A stretch of 64,000 nucleotides of DNA from Nocardia abscessus (GTDB lineage Bacteria > Actinomycetota > Actinomycetes > Mycobacteriales > Mycobacteriaceae): contig NZ_JADLQO010000001.1 of the NCBI RefSeq assembly GCF_015477775.1, forward strand, positions 1 to 64,000, written 5' to 3'. The notes under the pieces were generated by a model. It did no database searches. It was not told the origin of the DNA and saw only the letters and a program-made list of their open reading frames with translations. Positions 1 through 11,354 of this stretch are shown piece after piece. Both the position numbers and the translations under genes were made by a program. Positions within the stretch are counted from its first letter, which is position 1. Each line of letters begins with the position of its first letter.

Positions 1-2076
<2,076 letters not shown>

Positions 2077-2261
2077 GATGCGTCCTTCCAGCACCTCACG
2101 CGCGTCGCGTGGTGGTCCGCGACCGTCGCTTGTCTGCTACGAATTCCGCTGGTTACGACCCGAACGAAACTCGAACAGGCACCAACGGAAGTAACACCGG
2201 AAGGGTGGGACTTACGTGTGCGAATCGAGGTATGGACAGGAGGCAGCCAGCGCAACGTCCA

Positions 2262-2291
2262 AACCTACACCCAAGTACACGGGGGTGTCAA
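2262..2291 (-). promoter_or_regulatory. candidate rpoB promoter
   Basis: On the minus strand TTGACA (2291-2286) is followed after 18 nt by TAGGTT (2267-2262). This is a good vegetative sigma match, about 185 nt upstream of the rpoB start. The rest of 2095-2503 holds no convincing gene. The placement is seen in the sequence; activity is inferred. Confidence 0.5.
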
Positions 2292-2503
2292 AGTACCACC
2301 CGTGTGATCGTCCGCATGGCTGGCGCGCCGGGCCGAATTCGCTGGCTGCGTCGTGAGCCGCGGTGCGCTGGAAGCCACTGTGACAGCTGCCGCTGTTGTG
2401 AATAGCGTGACGGTTCGGGCGAAACTCGTCAAGTGGCAGGCCCGGCCGGAGCACCGACGAGATCGCCTGCCGCGCTGCGTCATCCCGGCCATTGCGGCGG
2501 CCG

Positions 2504-3247
2504 TTACTGGTCCACGATGTCGCTGGCCAGCCAGCGACCGTCCACCTTTTGCATGTGCAGGACCACGGGCCCGGCCACGCTCTGCTGCGCTACGCCGTCC
2601 TTGGTGGCGCTGACCACCAGATTGACGATCAGCTCCGCGCGATCATCGGTGAGCAAAGTCACAGCAATCGGATCGGACTTCGCGTCGGCGCTGGTCTGCG
2701 CCTGTTTCACCGCCGAAATAGTGGTGTCGGCGTACTTGTCCAAATCGGCGAGCATCTTTCCGGTGAGCACCTGCTTCGCGGTGTCCCGGTAGCCGTCGAT
2801 GTTCTTCACGTCGTAGGCGTAGACGGTCCGCAGGGCATTGTCGGCGGCGGCCCGCACTTCCTGGGTGGCCTCGTTGTCCACATATGCCCGATTCGACGTG
2901 TCGACCCCGGGCCGCTGCGCGGCAACCCACGCGAAACCGCCCAGCAGGAGCGCCGCGATCAGCACGGCAGCGGTCACACCCCAGCGCGGGCGTCCCGCCT
3001 GCGACCGCTCGGGGCGATCGGTCTTCCGCTTCCGCGGCACGAACCCCCGCCGACGCGACGATCCGGCGGCGTCAGGGCGTCGATCGGTGCGTACGGCCCC
3101 CGGATCGGCGGCGGGCCGGGAGGAGCCCGCCACGCGTGGTTTACGGGCCGCCGCGGGCCGCTCGATCCGCGTGGACCCGGCCCGCGCCGGTTCCGTGGCG
3201 GGCCTGCGCTTGGAAGTGACGCGGTTGACCGGTCGGCGAGACGTCAT
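2504..3247 (-). CDS. Mce-associated membrane protein (distal Mas)
   Basis: 247-residue accessory protein of the mce lipid-import system, the last gene of the operon. It has a basic, Arg/Pro-rich N-terminal tail of about 75 residues, one membrane segment (about 82-100, VLIAALLLGGFAWVAA) and an extracytoplasmic domain resembling the mce-associated family. The C-terminus VDGRWLASDIVDQ matches the usual ending. The start lies 9 nt after the preceding mas stop, so the two are cotranscribed and likely act as a pair stabilising the Mce complex. Family assignment comes from architecture and context. Confidence 0.82.
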   Translation of the reverse strand: MTSRRPVNRVTSKRRPATEPARAGSTRIERPAAARKPRVAGSSRPAADPGAVRTDRRPDAAGSSRRRGFVPRKRKTDRPERSQAGRPRWGVTAAVLIAALLLGGFAWVAAQRPGVDTSNRAYVDNEATQEVRAAADNALRTVYAYDVKNIDGYRDTAKQVLTGKMLADLDKYADTTISAVKQAQTSADAKSDPIAVTLLTDDRAELIVNLVVSATKDGVAQQSVAGPVVLHMQKVDGRWLASDIVDQ

Positions 3248-3256
3248 GGTGTCCTC

Positions 3257-4069
3257 CTACGATCCCGGCTTCGGCGCGGCGGGCGGCTGGTCGGCGGGCG
3301 GGGCGGCCGCCTGCTGGGCGGGGCCGCCGCTCAACAGCACCGGCTGGCCGAGCGAGGAGATCTGCTCGGCCTTCCAGACCGCGCCGTCCTTGGCCAGGTC
3401 GACGGTCCAGCTGTAGCGATAGTCGGCGGGCGGCTTGTCCTTGCCGTTCTCCGTGACCTGCAGCACGACCAGCGCCGATGCCTTGTCCTCCTCGCTGTTG
3501 AGCGAGGTGAGCGCGGCTCCGAGCACCTTCGAGGTCATCCCGATCCCGGTCTGCTGGGCGAGCTTCTCGGCCTGGTCCTTGTTCTTCGTGGCCGAGTCCA
3601 GCAGCGGGCCGGTCATCGAGGACCTGGCCAGCGCCAGCGAGCCGGGCACGTCGTCCATGTTCATCGAGGTCATGTTGAGCGCGGCTTGACGCGCGGCGTC
3701 CAGAGCGGTGTCGCGGGCGTCGGCGCGCGGGCCGTCGGTGAGCGCGGCGCGCACCCAGCCGGCGCCGAACCACGCGGCAGCGATCACCGCGACCACCAGC
3801 AGTGCGGACGAGGCGGCCAAGGCCACCCGGCCGAGGGTGGACGTGCCACGCGGGTGCTCGGACTCGGCCCCGCCCCGGTCGGCAGCGGCCTTCCGATCGC
3901 CTGCGTCCGGCTCGGCGGAGGGGGCGGGCGTGTCCGCCGCTGCCTTCGCCGTGTTCGGCCCTGCCTTCGCCATGTCCGGTCCCGCCTTCGCCGTGCCCGG
4001 TCCTGCCTTCGCCGTGCCCGAGGCTTCCTCCGACACCGAATCGGATCGCTCGGTCGGATCGGCGGTCAC
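3257..4069 (-). CDS. Mce-associated membrane protein (proximal Mas)
   Basis: About 270-residue single-pass protein downstream of mceF. The cytoplasmic N-terminus contains an imperfect 7-residue repeat (TAKAGPG, TAKAGPD, MAKAGPN, TAKAAAD) encoded by 21-nt repeats near 3950-4020. A membrane segment (VALAASSALLVVAVIAAAW) and an extracytoplasmic domain follow. The start is uncertain: GTG 4069 is preferred because an upstream 26-codon ORF ends on it (TGA overlapping GTG), but GTG 4114 in the same frame would extend it by 15 residues. It probably works with the second Mas and the MceA-F complex in the envelope. Confidence 0.78.
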   Translation of the reverse strand: MTADPTERSDSVSEEASGTAKAGPGTAKAGPDMAKAGPNTAKAAADTPAPSAEPDAGDRKAAADRGGAESEHPRGTSTLGRVALAASSALLVVAVIAAAWFGAGWVRAALTDGPRADARDTALDAARQAALNMTSMNMDDVPGSLALARSSMTGPLLDSATKNKDQAEKLAQQTGIGMTSKVLGAALTSLNSEEDKASALVVLQVTENGKDKPPADYRYSWTVDLAKDGAVWKAEQISSLGQPVLLSGGPAQQAAAPPADQPPAAPKPGS

Positions 4070-4146
4070 GACAGCGCCCCGCCGTCGCTCGGCTCGGTCG
4101 CGCTCCAAGGCCACGTGCCCGTGGTTCGCTCGGTCCAGTCAGTCAC
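4066..4146 (-). CDS. 26-codon upstream ORF coupled to mas (leader ORF family)
   Basis: A GTG-started ORF of 26 codons lies between mceF and mas. Its TGA overlaps the GTG start of mas in a GTGA arrangement. The peptide carries T5-E6-R7, G10-T11 and T17-E18-P19. These positions largely match the 26-codon ORFs in front of menE (47027-47107) and secE (20891-20971). A weak AGGG lies 9 nt upstream. No function is known; it may serve translational coupling or be a repeat remnant. Confidence 0.4.
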   Translation of the reverse strand: MTDWTERTTGTWPWSATEPSDGGALS

Positions 4147-4175
4147 GCGAGACACCCTAACGTCATTGCTCCTGG

Positions 4176-5417
4176 TCACCGCTTGGGCGTGACCCCCAGC
4201 AGGGTCGACAACTGCACGGCGACCGGAGTCAGGTTCAGCTTTTCCGGATCGGTTTTGGGGTTGGAGTCCCAGGGCTGCACGATGGCCGGGTCGGCGTACT
4301 CGGCTCGCTCGCCACCGCGGACGGCGGTCGGATTACCGAACGGCACCAGACATTTGGCGTCCTTGTTGAACGGGAATTCGTCGCGCGTGTCGTCGAAGTC
4401 CGGGTTCTGCGCCTTCATCTGTTCCAGAATTCGGTACGTGCCCTCGTAGCCCACGGTACAGGTGGGCGGATTGTTGGTCTCGAGCACCAAGCCGAAGTGG
4501 CTGGTCCCGTCGCCGGGCGCGGTGGAGGAGCCACCGATCGACAGCTGCGGGAGCATCTGCAGCAAGGGTTTGATCGCGTAGAACTTCGGCGAGATCGCCT
4601 GCAGCAACAGCCGCAGGTTGGCCAGGTCCTGGGTGAGCGAGCCGCCGCTCTCCTCGATCAGCGCGCCGAGTTGCTCGCCCGCGTCGGTCCCGGTGCCGAT
4701 GAGCCTGCGCACGTCGGGATCGCTGGAGCGCAACTGGTCGGTGAGCCTGTCCAGGCCGTCGCTGAATTCGCGGATCGCGGTGGACTGCTCGGCCTGCGTG
4801 CCGAGGGCGACGCGGCCGTCGCGGATCAGCTGGATGGTCTGCGGCAGGGTGGCGTGGAAGGTCTCGGTGAACTGGTTCAGCGAGTCGATCAGCACTTGCA
4901 GATCGTCGCCCTTGCCGTCGAACGCCTTGCCGAGTTCGCGGACCGTCGTGTTGAGCGCGTTCAGGTCCACCGAACCCGAGAAGGTGTCCACACTCGACAG
5001 CAGCTCCTCGACCGACACCGGCAGGGTCGCCGAGGTGATCACGGAGTTGTCGCGCAGGTACGGGCCCGCTTCCGAGTCGGGCTGCAGGTCGACGTACTGC
5101 TCGCCGATCGCGGATCGGTTGGCGACCACGGCTTTCGCCGAGTCCGGGATCTTCGGCGAGCTCGAGTCGATGACGAGGTCCATCACGACGCCCTCGCCGG
5201 TGAGTTCCAGCGCGCCGACCCGGCCGACCGGCACGCCGCGATAGGTCACCTCGGCGCCCTTGTAGATGCCGCCGGTCTGCGCCGCCCGCAGCTTCACCGT
5301 GTACTCGTTGAGCCCGAACAAGTGGTCGAGCCGGATGTACTTGCCGCCGACGTACACCACGCCGAGCACCGCGATCACCACGAACGCGATGAGCTGCCAC
5401 CGCACCAGACGGGTCAT
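4176..5417 (-). CDS. mceF: MCE family protein, sixth Mce subunit
   Basis: 413 residues. It has an N-terminal membrane anchor (about 8-28, QLIAFVVIAVLGVVYVG), then the MlaD/MCE beta-barrel domain (about 35-115, with GAEVTYRGVPVGRV), then the long helical region typical of actinobacterial Mce proteins, thought to form part of the tunnel carrying lipids across the periplasm. ATG 5417 overlaps the mceE stop by 4 nt (ATGA). Its place as the last mce gene, after the lipoprotein, supports the F assignment. Confidence 0.93.
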   Translation of the reverse strand: MTRLVRWQLIAFVVIAVLGVVYVGGKYIRLDHLFGLNEYTVKLRAAQTGGIYKGAEVTYRGVPVGRVGALELTGEGVVMDLVIDSSSPKIPDSAKAVVANRSAIGEQYVDLQPDSEAGPYLRDNSVITSATLPVSVEELLSSVDTFSGSVDLNALNTTVRELGKAFDGKGDDLQVLIDSLNQFTETFHATLPQTIQLIRDGRVALGTQAEQSTAIREFSDGLDRLTDQLRSSDPDVRRLIGTGTDAGEQLGALIEESGGSLTQDLANLRLLLQAISPKFYAIKPLLQMLPQLSIGGSSTAPGDGTSHFGLVLETNNPPTCTVGYEGTYRILEQMKAQNPDFDDTRDEFPFNKDAKCLVPFGNPTAVRGGERAEYADPAIVQPWDSNPKTDPEKLNLTPVAVQLSTLLGVTPKR

Positions 5418-6655
5418 CGCGGACCACTCCCTACGCCGAGCTGCTCGAGGATCGCCCCGACCGGACCGGGCGGCACGCCCGGCGCGGGCGGCTGCGCCAT
5501 CAGCGGCGGCAGCGGCAGGATCGACACCGTCGGCCAGCCCGGACGCGGGCCGTTGCCGTTGTAGTACGGATTGGTCGGGTTCACCGGCACGGGCGGACCC
5601 ACCGGCGGGATGTACACCGGATCGGGTTTACCCACACCGAGATTTCCGAGCGTGACGCCGATCTGCTGGTCCACCGACAACCACGTGTTCACACTGCCGC
5701 CGAAGGTGCTCTCCAACGCCGAGTCGGGGAACGGGTAGGTCGGGATCAACGGAACGGCCGCGACCAGATCCGGCGCCGAACGGCCCAGCTCCTGCAGCGT
5801 CGGCCGCAGCGCCGTGAGGTCGCGGATCAGGTCGTCCTTCGAGGTGTTCAGCACGTCGAAGCCGGCCTCGCCGAGCCGGTCGAGCTGGGCGAGCAGGCCG
5901 ACCAATTGCGGGCGCTGCTCTTCCAGGATCTTGATGCCCTGCGGCAACTGGTCGAGGATCAGGCCGATCTGCTCGGTCTGCCTGCTGACCCTGCTGCTGA
6001 GCACGTCCAGGCCGTCCAGCGCGCGGGTGATGTCGTCCACCTGCTCGTTCAGGCCGCCGATCAGCGTGTTGGCCTGCTCGATCAGCGAGCGCACCCGGTC
6101 TTCCCGGCCGCCGATGGTCTTGTTCAATTCGGTGACGATCGGCTGCAACTGCGCGACGCCACCACCGTTGAGCAGCAGCGACAGCGCGCCGAGCACCTGT
6201 TCGACCTCGGTGGCGTGCCGGGTGCGGTCGACCGGGATCACCGAGCCGTCGGCGAGCCGGGTCGGCTCCGGATCGGCGGCGGGCCGGGAGAGTTCGATGA
6301 ACTTCTCGCCGAGCAGGTTCGACTGCCTGACCTCGGCGCGGGCGTTGGCGGGCAGGGCTACCGACGAGTTGACCAGGGTGCGCACAGTGGCGGTCCACTG
6401 GTCCTTGCCGATGCTGATCTTCTCGACCCGGCCCACCGGCACACCCTCGACCTTGACCGCCGACTGCGGCACGAGGTCGAGGACGTCGTCGAACTGGATG
6501 TCGATGTGCATCGGGTGCTCGCCCACCTCGGCGCCGCCGGGCAGCGGCACGCTGTAGATGCCGTCGGCGGCGCACGAAGTGACCAGCGCGGCGGACAGGC
6601 CCAGCGCCACAGCCGCGCCGAGCCCCCGTACGACGGAACGGACTCGAATGCTCAT
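5414..6655 (-). CDS. mceE: MCE family lipoprotein, fifth Mce subunit
   Basis: 413 residues. The signal peptide ends in the lipobox LVTSC (Cys about residue 28), which identifies the lipoprotein subunit normally encoded at the E position. An MCE domain with VKVEGVPVGRVEKI follows, then a coiled helical region and a Pro/Gly-rich tail (PPVGPPVPVNP). ATG 6655 overlaps the mceD stop by 4 nt. In frame the ORF stays open upstream to 6904, but that stretch lies inside mceD and lacks the signal peptide at its N-terminus. Confidence 0.93.
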   Translation of the reverse strand: MSIRVRSVVRGLGAAVALGLSAALVTSCAADGIYSVPLPGGAEVGEHPMHIDIQFDDVLDLVPQSAVKVEGVPVGRVEKISIGKDQWTATVRTLVNSSVALPANARAEVRQSNLLGEKFIELSRPAADPEPTRLADGSVIPVDRTRHATEVEQVLGALSLLLNGGGVAQLQPIVTELNKTIGGREDRVRSLIEQANTLIGGLNEQVDDITRALDGLDVLSSRVSRQTEQIGLILDQLPQGIKILEEQRPQLVGLLAQLDRLGEAGFDVLNTSKDDLIRDLTALRPTLQELGRSAPDLVAAVPLIPTYPFPDSALESTFGGSVNTWLSVDQQIGVTLGNLGVGKPDPVYIPPVGPPVPVNPTNPYYNGNGPRPGWPTVSILPLPPLMAQPPAPGVPPGPVGAILEQLGVGSGPR

Positions 6656-7920
6656 CGCTCCCCTCCCTGGGACGGCGGAAGCCGGTCCGACGGCGTACCG
6701 GGCACGGTGCCCGGCACCGGGTCGCGCTGCTGGTTCTCGCCGCTGAGGATGCCGAACGGCAGGTTCAGCGTCGGCGTCTGCACCCCGGCGGTGACCTGGT
6801 CGGTGATCTCCTTGCAGTGGTCGAGAATCGGCCGCATCTGCCTGCCGAGCGCCTCGAACTTGGGATCGCCCGGCATCAGCTTGGACAGGTCGAGCATCTT
6901 GCACACCGCACCGAACGGGTCCTGCAGTTCCGGGAAGTTGGCGCGCATGTCGAGGGTGCCCGATTCGGCGTTGTGCACGTTGATCAGGTTGCTCAGCGCC
7001 ACCGGCAGGACCGGCAGCAAGGCGGCCACGTCGTTGCGCTGATCGGACAGCGTCTGGGTGAGCTGGATCAGCCCTTCGGCATTGCTCGCGATCAGGTCGC
7101 GGTTGTCGTCGACGAAGCGGGCGACGTCGCCCAGCGCGATCGACAGCAGATGCAGAGCCGCGCCGAGATCTCGGCGCTCGTCGGCGAGGAAGGTCGACAG
7201 GTCGGCCAGCTGGGTGTTGAACTGCCGCACCTGCTGGTCGTTCTGGGCCAGCATGGTGATGAAGGCCTGCAGGTTCTTGACCGTGTCGAAGATGTCACCG
7301 CGCGCGTCCGACAGGTAGCGGGCCGCCCTGGACAGCTGGGTGAGGCTGTTGGCAAGCGCCTCGCCGTTGCCCGCCAGGTTCGCCGCGCCGGTGCGCACCA
7401 GCTCGTTCACCGCGCCCTCGGCGTTGGCGCCGTTCGGGCCCAACGCGTCCGAGAGTTCGGTGATGCTCTTGTACAGCTGGTCGACCTCGACGGGCGTTGC
7501 CGTGCGCTCGCGCGGAATGGTCGCCTCACGCGCCATCTTCGGGCCGTCGGTGTAGGCCGGGGTGAGCTGGATGTAGCGGTCCGAGACGATGGAGGGGGTG
7601 ATCTGGGCGGCCCGCGCGCCCGCGGGCACGTCGTACTTGCGGTCCACGCTCATCACGATCTTGACCTGATCGCCCTGCGGCTGCACCGAATCCACCGAGC
7701 CGACCGGCACGCCGAGGATTCGCACGTCCGAGCCCTCGTAGATGCCCACCGAACGATCGAAGTACGCGGTGATCTTGGTGGTGGTCATCCGGTTGAACAG
7801 CCACCACAGCACCACCGCCACCAGCACGGCGAGGACGACGACCAGCGCGATGCCCACCTTGGCGCCTCGGCCGGAGCCGCGCACCGCACCGACGGGATCG
7901 CTACGCCAGTTGTCCGCCAC
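6652..7920 (-). CDS. mceD: MCE family protein, fourth Mce subunit
   Basis: 422 residues. A membrane anchor (about 22-42, KVGIALVVVLAVLVAVVLWW) is followed by an MCE domain with GSDVRILGVPVGSVDSV, a helical domain and a Pro-rich tail. It begins 1 nt after the mceC stop and overlaps mceE by 4 nt, so translation is tightly coupled. It acts as a subunit of the envelope-spanning Mce lipid channel. Confidence 0.93.
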   Translation of the reverse strand: MADNWRSDPVGAVRGSGRGAKVGIALVVVLAVLVAVVLWWLFNRMTTTKITAYFDRSVGIYEGSDVRILGVPVGSVDSVQPQGDQVKIVMSVDRKYDVPAGARAAQITPSIVSDRYIQLTPAYTDGPKMAREATIPRERTATPVEVDQLYKSITELSDALGPNGANAEGAVNELVRTGAANLAGNGEALANSLTQLSRAARYLSDARGDIFDTVKNLQAFITMLAQNDQQVRQFNTQLADLSTFLADERRDLGAALHLLSIALGDVARFVDDNRDLIASNAEGLIQLTQTLSDQRNDVAALLPVLPVALSNLINVHNAESGTLDMRANFPELQDPFGAVCKMLDLSKLMPGDPKFEALGRQMRPILDHCKEITDQVTAGVQTPTLNLPFGILSGENQQRDPVPGTVPGTPSDRLPPSQGGER

Positions 7921-7921
7921 G

Positions 7922-8932
7922 TCAGTTACCTCCCAAAGTACGGATCGGCTGACGGTAGCCGGGGATTTCGGGCAGCGCGGGCGGCAACACGTTGACGATC
8001 ACCGCGTCGAACCAGCGGCCGGTGCCGAGCACGCTGGCGTAGAGGCTGTAGAACGGCGCAGCGAGTTCCAGCGTCTTGGAGATGTTCTGCTGGTTGGCGT
8101 TGAGCAGATCGATGGCGGCGCGCAGATTCGTCAGCGCGGGCCCGATCTGTTCCTCGTTGTCGTGCACGAGCGCGCTCAGCTCCGCCGAAACCGTCTGGGC
8201 GCCGGACAACAACTGCTTGATGGACTGCTGCCGGATGTTCAGCTCGGCGAGCAGCTGGCCGCCGGAGGCAAGCAGCCGCTCGAACTCCGCGTTGCGATCG
8301 GCGAGAATCTGCGTGGTCTGCCTGGTCGCGGCGAACAGCTTCTTCAGCTCCTGGTCGCGTTTGGCCAGCGTCTCCGACAGCCGGGCGACGCCGTCGATGG
8401 AGCCGCGAATCTCCGGCGGCGTAGTCTCGAACGCCTCCGACAGCACCTGCATGCTCCTGGCCAGCTGGGCGGTGTCGATCTGATCGATGGTGCGCGCCGC
8501 ATCGGTGAAGGCGTCCACCACGTCGTACGGAGACACCGTGCGCGAGAGCGGAATCCGCGAACTCGGATCGGCGGGCTTGGAGCCCCGCGGGTCGAGCGCG
8601 AGGTACTTCTGCCCGAGCAGCGTCTTGATCTGGATGGACGCGGTGGTCGCGTCGCCGATCCAGGTGTCCTTGGTGCGGAAGTCCACGAGCACACGGTTAC
8701 CGGCGAGCCGGACATCGGACACCGAACCGACCTTCACGCCCGCGACCCGGACTTCGTTGCCCTTCTTCAGACCCGCCGCCTCAGTGAATTCGGCGGTGTA
8801 CTTGGTCCCCGCGCCGATGATCGGCAATCGATCGAGGTAGAACGCCGAGATCGTCACCAATAGCACCACGGCGATGCCGAGCGCGCCCAGGAACGCCGGG
8901 CTGCGCTTGCCGAGCAGAGAGCGGTCGTCCAT
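7922..8932 (-). CDS. mceC: MCE family protein, third Mce subunit
   Basis: 336 residues from ATG 8932 (MDDRSLLGKR), whose first base is the last base of the mceB stop (TGATG). It has one N-terminal membrane helix (AFLGALGIAVVLLVTISAF), an MCE domain with GNEVRVAGVKVGSVSDV and a helical C-terminal half rich in Gln/Leu heptads. An in-frame start at 9064 lies inside mceB and would bury the membrane anchor, so it was rejected. Confidence 0.92.
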   Translation of the reverse strand: MDDRSLLGKRSPAFLGALGIAVVLLVTISAFYLDRLPIIGAGTKYTAEFTEAAGLKKGNEVRVAGVKVGSVSDVRLAGNRVLVDFRTKDTWIGDATTASIQIKTLLGQKYLALDPRGSKPADPSSRIPLSRTVSPYDVVDAFTDAARTIDQIDTAQLARSMQVLSEAFETTPPEIRGSIDGVARLSETLAKRDQELKKLFAATRQTTQILADRNAEFERLLASGGQLLAELNIRQQSIKQLLSGAQTVSAELSALVHDNEEQIGPALTNLRAAIDLLNANQQNISKTLELAAPFYSLYASVLGTGRWFDAVIVNVLPPALPEIPGYRQPIRTLGGN

Positions 8933-10008
8933 CAGCGAGCCTTCCCATGGCAGCGCGGCGCCGCGTTCGTGTACAAGGGCTGGTTGATCGTCGGCATGCC
9001 GGCGGGCAGGTTCAGCTGCGGTGCGTCGACCGCGCCCGGCCCGACGACGATGTCGATGCCGCACAGATAGAACTGGAACCAGGAGCCGTAACTGGCGGCG
9101 CGACCGAGCTTCTCCATCTTCAGCGGCAGGTTGTACAGCGCTTCGTTCACCTCGTCCTGACGCTCGTCGAGCGTGCCGGCCAGCTGGCTCAGGCCCGCGA
9201 TCGAGCCCTGCAGCGTCGGGCGCACCGGCACGAGCAGGTCCGATGTCGCCGAGGTCAGGTTGGCCAGCGAGGTCACCGAGCGACCGATCGTGTCGCGTTC
9301 GGCGTTCAGCCCGCTGATCAGCGCCTCGGTGTTGACGATCAACTGGTCGAACTGGTCGTCGCGCTGATTGACCGTGTCCAGCACGGCGGTCAGATTGCGC
9401 GTCAGCTCACCGATCACGGCGTCCTTGTCCGCGATCTTGTTGGTCAGGTTCGCCGTGCTGGCGACCAGATCGCGGATGGTGCCCTGCTCGCCCTGGAAGA
9501 CCTGGATGATCTCGAAGGACAGCTTGTTCACGTCCTCGGCGGTCAGCGTGCGGAACAGCGGACGGAAGCCGTTGAACAGCGTGGTCAGATTCAGCGCGGG
9601 CCTGGTGCGCTCCAGCGGGATGGTGCCGCCCTCGTTCAGCTTGCGACCCTGCTCCCCCGTCCCCTGCTCCAGCGCGATGTAGCGCTGGCCGACCAGGTTG
9701 CGGTACTTGATCGTGGCGGTGGTCGAGGCGGGCAGCCAGTCCCGATCGGTGAGATCGAATTCCACCTCGGCCAGGCGTTTGTCCACGATCGAGACGTCGG
9801 TGACCTTGCCGACCCGAACGCCCGCGATGCGAACCTCGTCGCCGGGGTTGAGCGCGGTGACGTCGCTGAACCTGGCCTTGAATCCCGTGCCGCCGCCGCT
9901 GTAGTTGGCGATGGACAGCGCGAGCATGGTGGTCACGAACAAGGTCACCACGACGAAGATGATCAGCTTGGTCAGCGACCCGCCCAGGCCGCGCAGATGC
10001 TCCTTCAT
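8932..10008 (-). CDS. mceB: MCE family protein, second Mce subunit
   Basis: 358 residues. A membrane helix (about 14-34, LIIFVVVTLFVTTMLALSI) is followed by an MCE domain with GDEVRIAGVRVGKVTDV and the helical region. The C-terminus holds two cysteines (FYLCGIDI and AAPRCHGKAR), a common feature of the B subunit. ATG 10008 overlaps the mceA stop by 4 nt. Confidence 0.93.
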   Translation of the reverse strand: MKEHLRGLGGSLTKLIIFVVVTLFVTTMLALSIANYSGGGTGFKARFSDVTALNPGDEVRIAGVRVGKVTDVSIVDKRLAEVEFDLTDRDWLPASTTATIKYRNLVGQRYIALEQGTGEQGRKLNEGGTIPLERTRPALNLTTLFNGFRPLFRTLTAEDVNKLSFEIIQVFQGEQGTIRDLVASTANLTNKIADKDAVIGELTRNLTAVLDTVNQRDDQFDQLIVNTEALISGLNAERDTIGRSVTSLANLTSATSDLLVPVRPTLQGSIAGLSQLAGTLDERQDEVNEALYNLPLKMEKLGRAASYGSWFQFYLCGIDIVVGPGAVDAPQLNLPAGMPTINQPLYTNAAPRCHGKAR

Positions 10009-11354
10009 CGGACGCTCACCTCGCTTCCGCGGAACGCGGGCGCGCCGGCCCGGGTCACCCAGCTCGGCACCTGATCCGGGGCGACGCCGTTGGCCGCGCC
10101 GTAGATCGCGCCGAGTGACTGCTGCTCCATCGGCGAACCCGCGATCGTCGGCATCTTGCTCGCCGGGTGGACGCCGAACTGCGGTGGCTGCAAGTGGCCG
10201 ATCTCCTGGTCACCGGGGTTGCGGCTGGGGACGGCGTAGGAGCCGTCGTTGTTCGGACCGCCGGTGTACTGGCCGGGATCGACACCGAGCGGCATCTCCG
10301 GGATGCACCACGGCCCCCTGGTGTCCAGCCAGCGCGGCTCGTCCTGGTTGGGCAGGTACTTGCCGCGGGGGTTGGTGAGTTCGATGGTCACCCGGGAGCC
10401 GGGCTGGTCGGTGCCCTTGCCGAAGATCCGGTCGATGCGCGGCTTGAGCTGCGCGAAGTTCGCCAGTGAACAGGCGTAGTTCGGCGAGTAGTAGGCCAGT
10501 TGCTCCAGCGCGGGACGCGCGTCGGCGGCCACGTCGATGATGTTGTCGCGGTTGGCGATCAGGAACTCGGTGGTGGTGGCCGCGGTCGGCGTCAGCGTCG
10601 CGTACAGGAGGTCGATGTCGGTGCGCCGCTGCACGATCGTGGCGTTGGTGGTGCGCAGATTGTCCAGGGCCTGGATCAGCTGCGGCGCCGCGTCGGAGTA
10701 GGTGGCCGCCACCTCGGCGAAACTGCGCAGGTCCGCCTGCAGGTCCGGCAGCACGACATTGACCTGGCGGAAGGCGTCGTCCAGCTTGTCCACGGTCTGG
10801 CCGAGCGCGAAGCCCTGACCGGCGAGCGCCTGCGACAGCGCGCCGAGGGTGGCGGCGAGATCCTGTGGCGGGATGGCCTGCAGCAGCGGCAGCAGGTCGT
10901 CGAGCAGCTTGCTCAACTCGACGGCGTTGCCGCTGACGTCCTGGCGCAGCGTCACGCCGTCGGTCAAATGCTGCGGGCTGGGGTCCTCTGGGATCACCAA
11001 ATCCACGTAGCGCTCGCCGAACAGGGTCTTGGGCAGCAGGCGCGCGGTCGCGTTGGCCGGGATCTGCTGCGCCTTGTCCGGGTTGATCGCCAGGTTCAAG
11101 GTCACCTCACCGCCCTCGGACTTGCTCGAGCGCACCTCGCCGACGTTGATGCCGCGCACCTTCACGTCCGCGTTGCGGGTGAGCGCGTTGCCCACGCTGT
11201 CGGTGATCAGGTCGACGTGCACCGTCCGCACGAACTGCTTGTTGTAGATCGCGATGGTGACCCACAGGAACAGCGCGACCACGACGAAGAAAGCGATGCC
11301 CAGCACTCGAGTTCGCAGCTTTTCGGTCGAGCGCCAGGTCTGGATGCGGCTCAT
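10005..11354 (-). CDS. mceA: MCE family protein, first Mce subunit
   Basis: 449 residues from ATG 11354 (MSRIQTWRSTEKLR), which overlaps the yrbEB stop by 4 nt. It has a membrane anchor (RVLGIAFFVVVALFLWVTIA), an MCE domain with NADVKVRGINVGEVRSS, a long helical region and a Pro/Gly-rich tail (DPGQYTGGPNNDGSY). It is the first substrate-channel subunit after the two permeases. The reading frame is open to 12089, but the upstream part is out of frame with and covered by yrbEB. Confidence 0.92.
   Translation of the reverse strand: MSRIQTWRSTEKLRTRVLGIAFFVVVALFLWVTIAIYNKQFVRTVHVDLITDSVGNALTRNADVKVRGINVGEVRSSKSEGGEVTLNLAINPDKAQQIPANATARLLPKTLFGERYVDLVIPEDPSPQHLTDGVTLRQDVSGNAVELSKLLDDLLPLLQAIPPQDLAATLGALSQALAGQGFALGQTVDKLDDAFRQVNVVLPDLQADLRSFAEVAATYSDAAPQLIQALDNLRTTNATIVQRRTDIDLLYATLTPTAATTTEFLIANRDNIIDVAADARPALEQLAYYSPNYACSLANFAQLKPRIDRIFGKGTDQPGSRVTIELTNPRGKYLPNQDEPRWLDTRGPWCIPEMPLGVDPGQYTGGPNNDGSYAVPSRNPGDQEIGHLQPPQFGVHPASKMPTIAGSPMEQQSLGAIYGAANGVAPDQVPSWVTRAGAPAFRGSEVSVR

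Noticed and set aside
2492..4192. Long plus-strand open frame (566 codons)
   Set aside because: It mirrors the two mas genes on the minus strand; the product is Arg/Gly-rich and has no domain.
8933..9064. Longer MceC starting at 9064
   Set aside because: It would lie within mceB and put a basic Arg-rich stretch before the membrane anchor; ATG 8932 has the operon-typical overlap.
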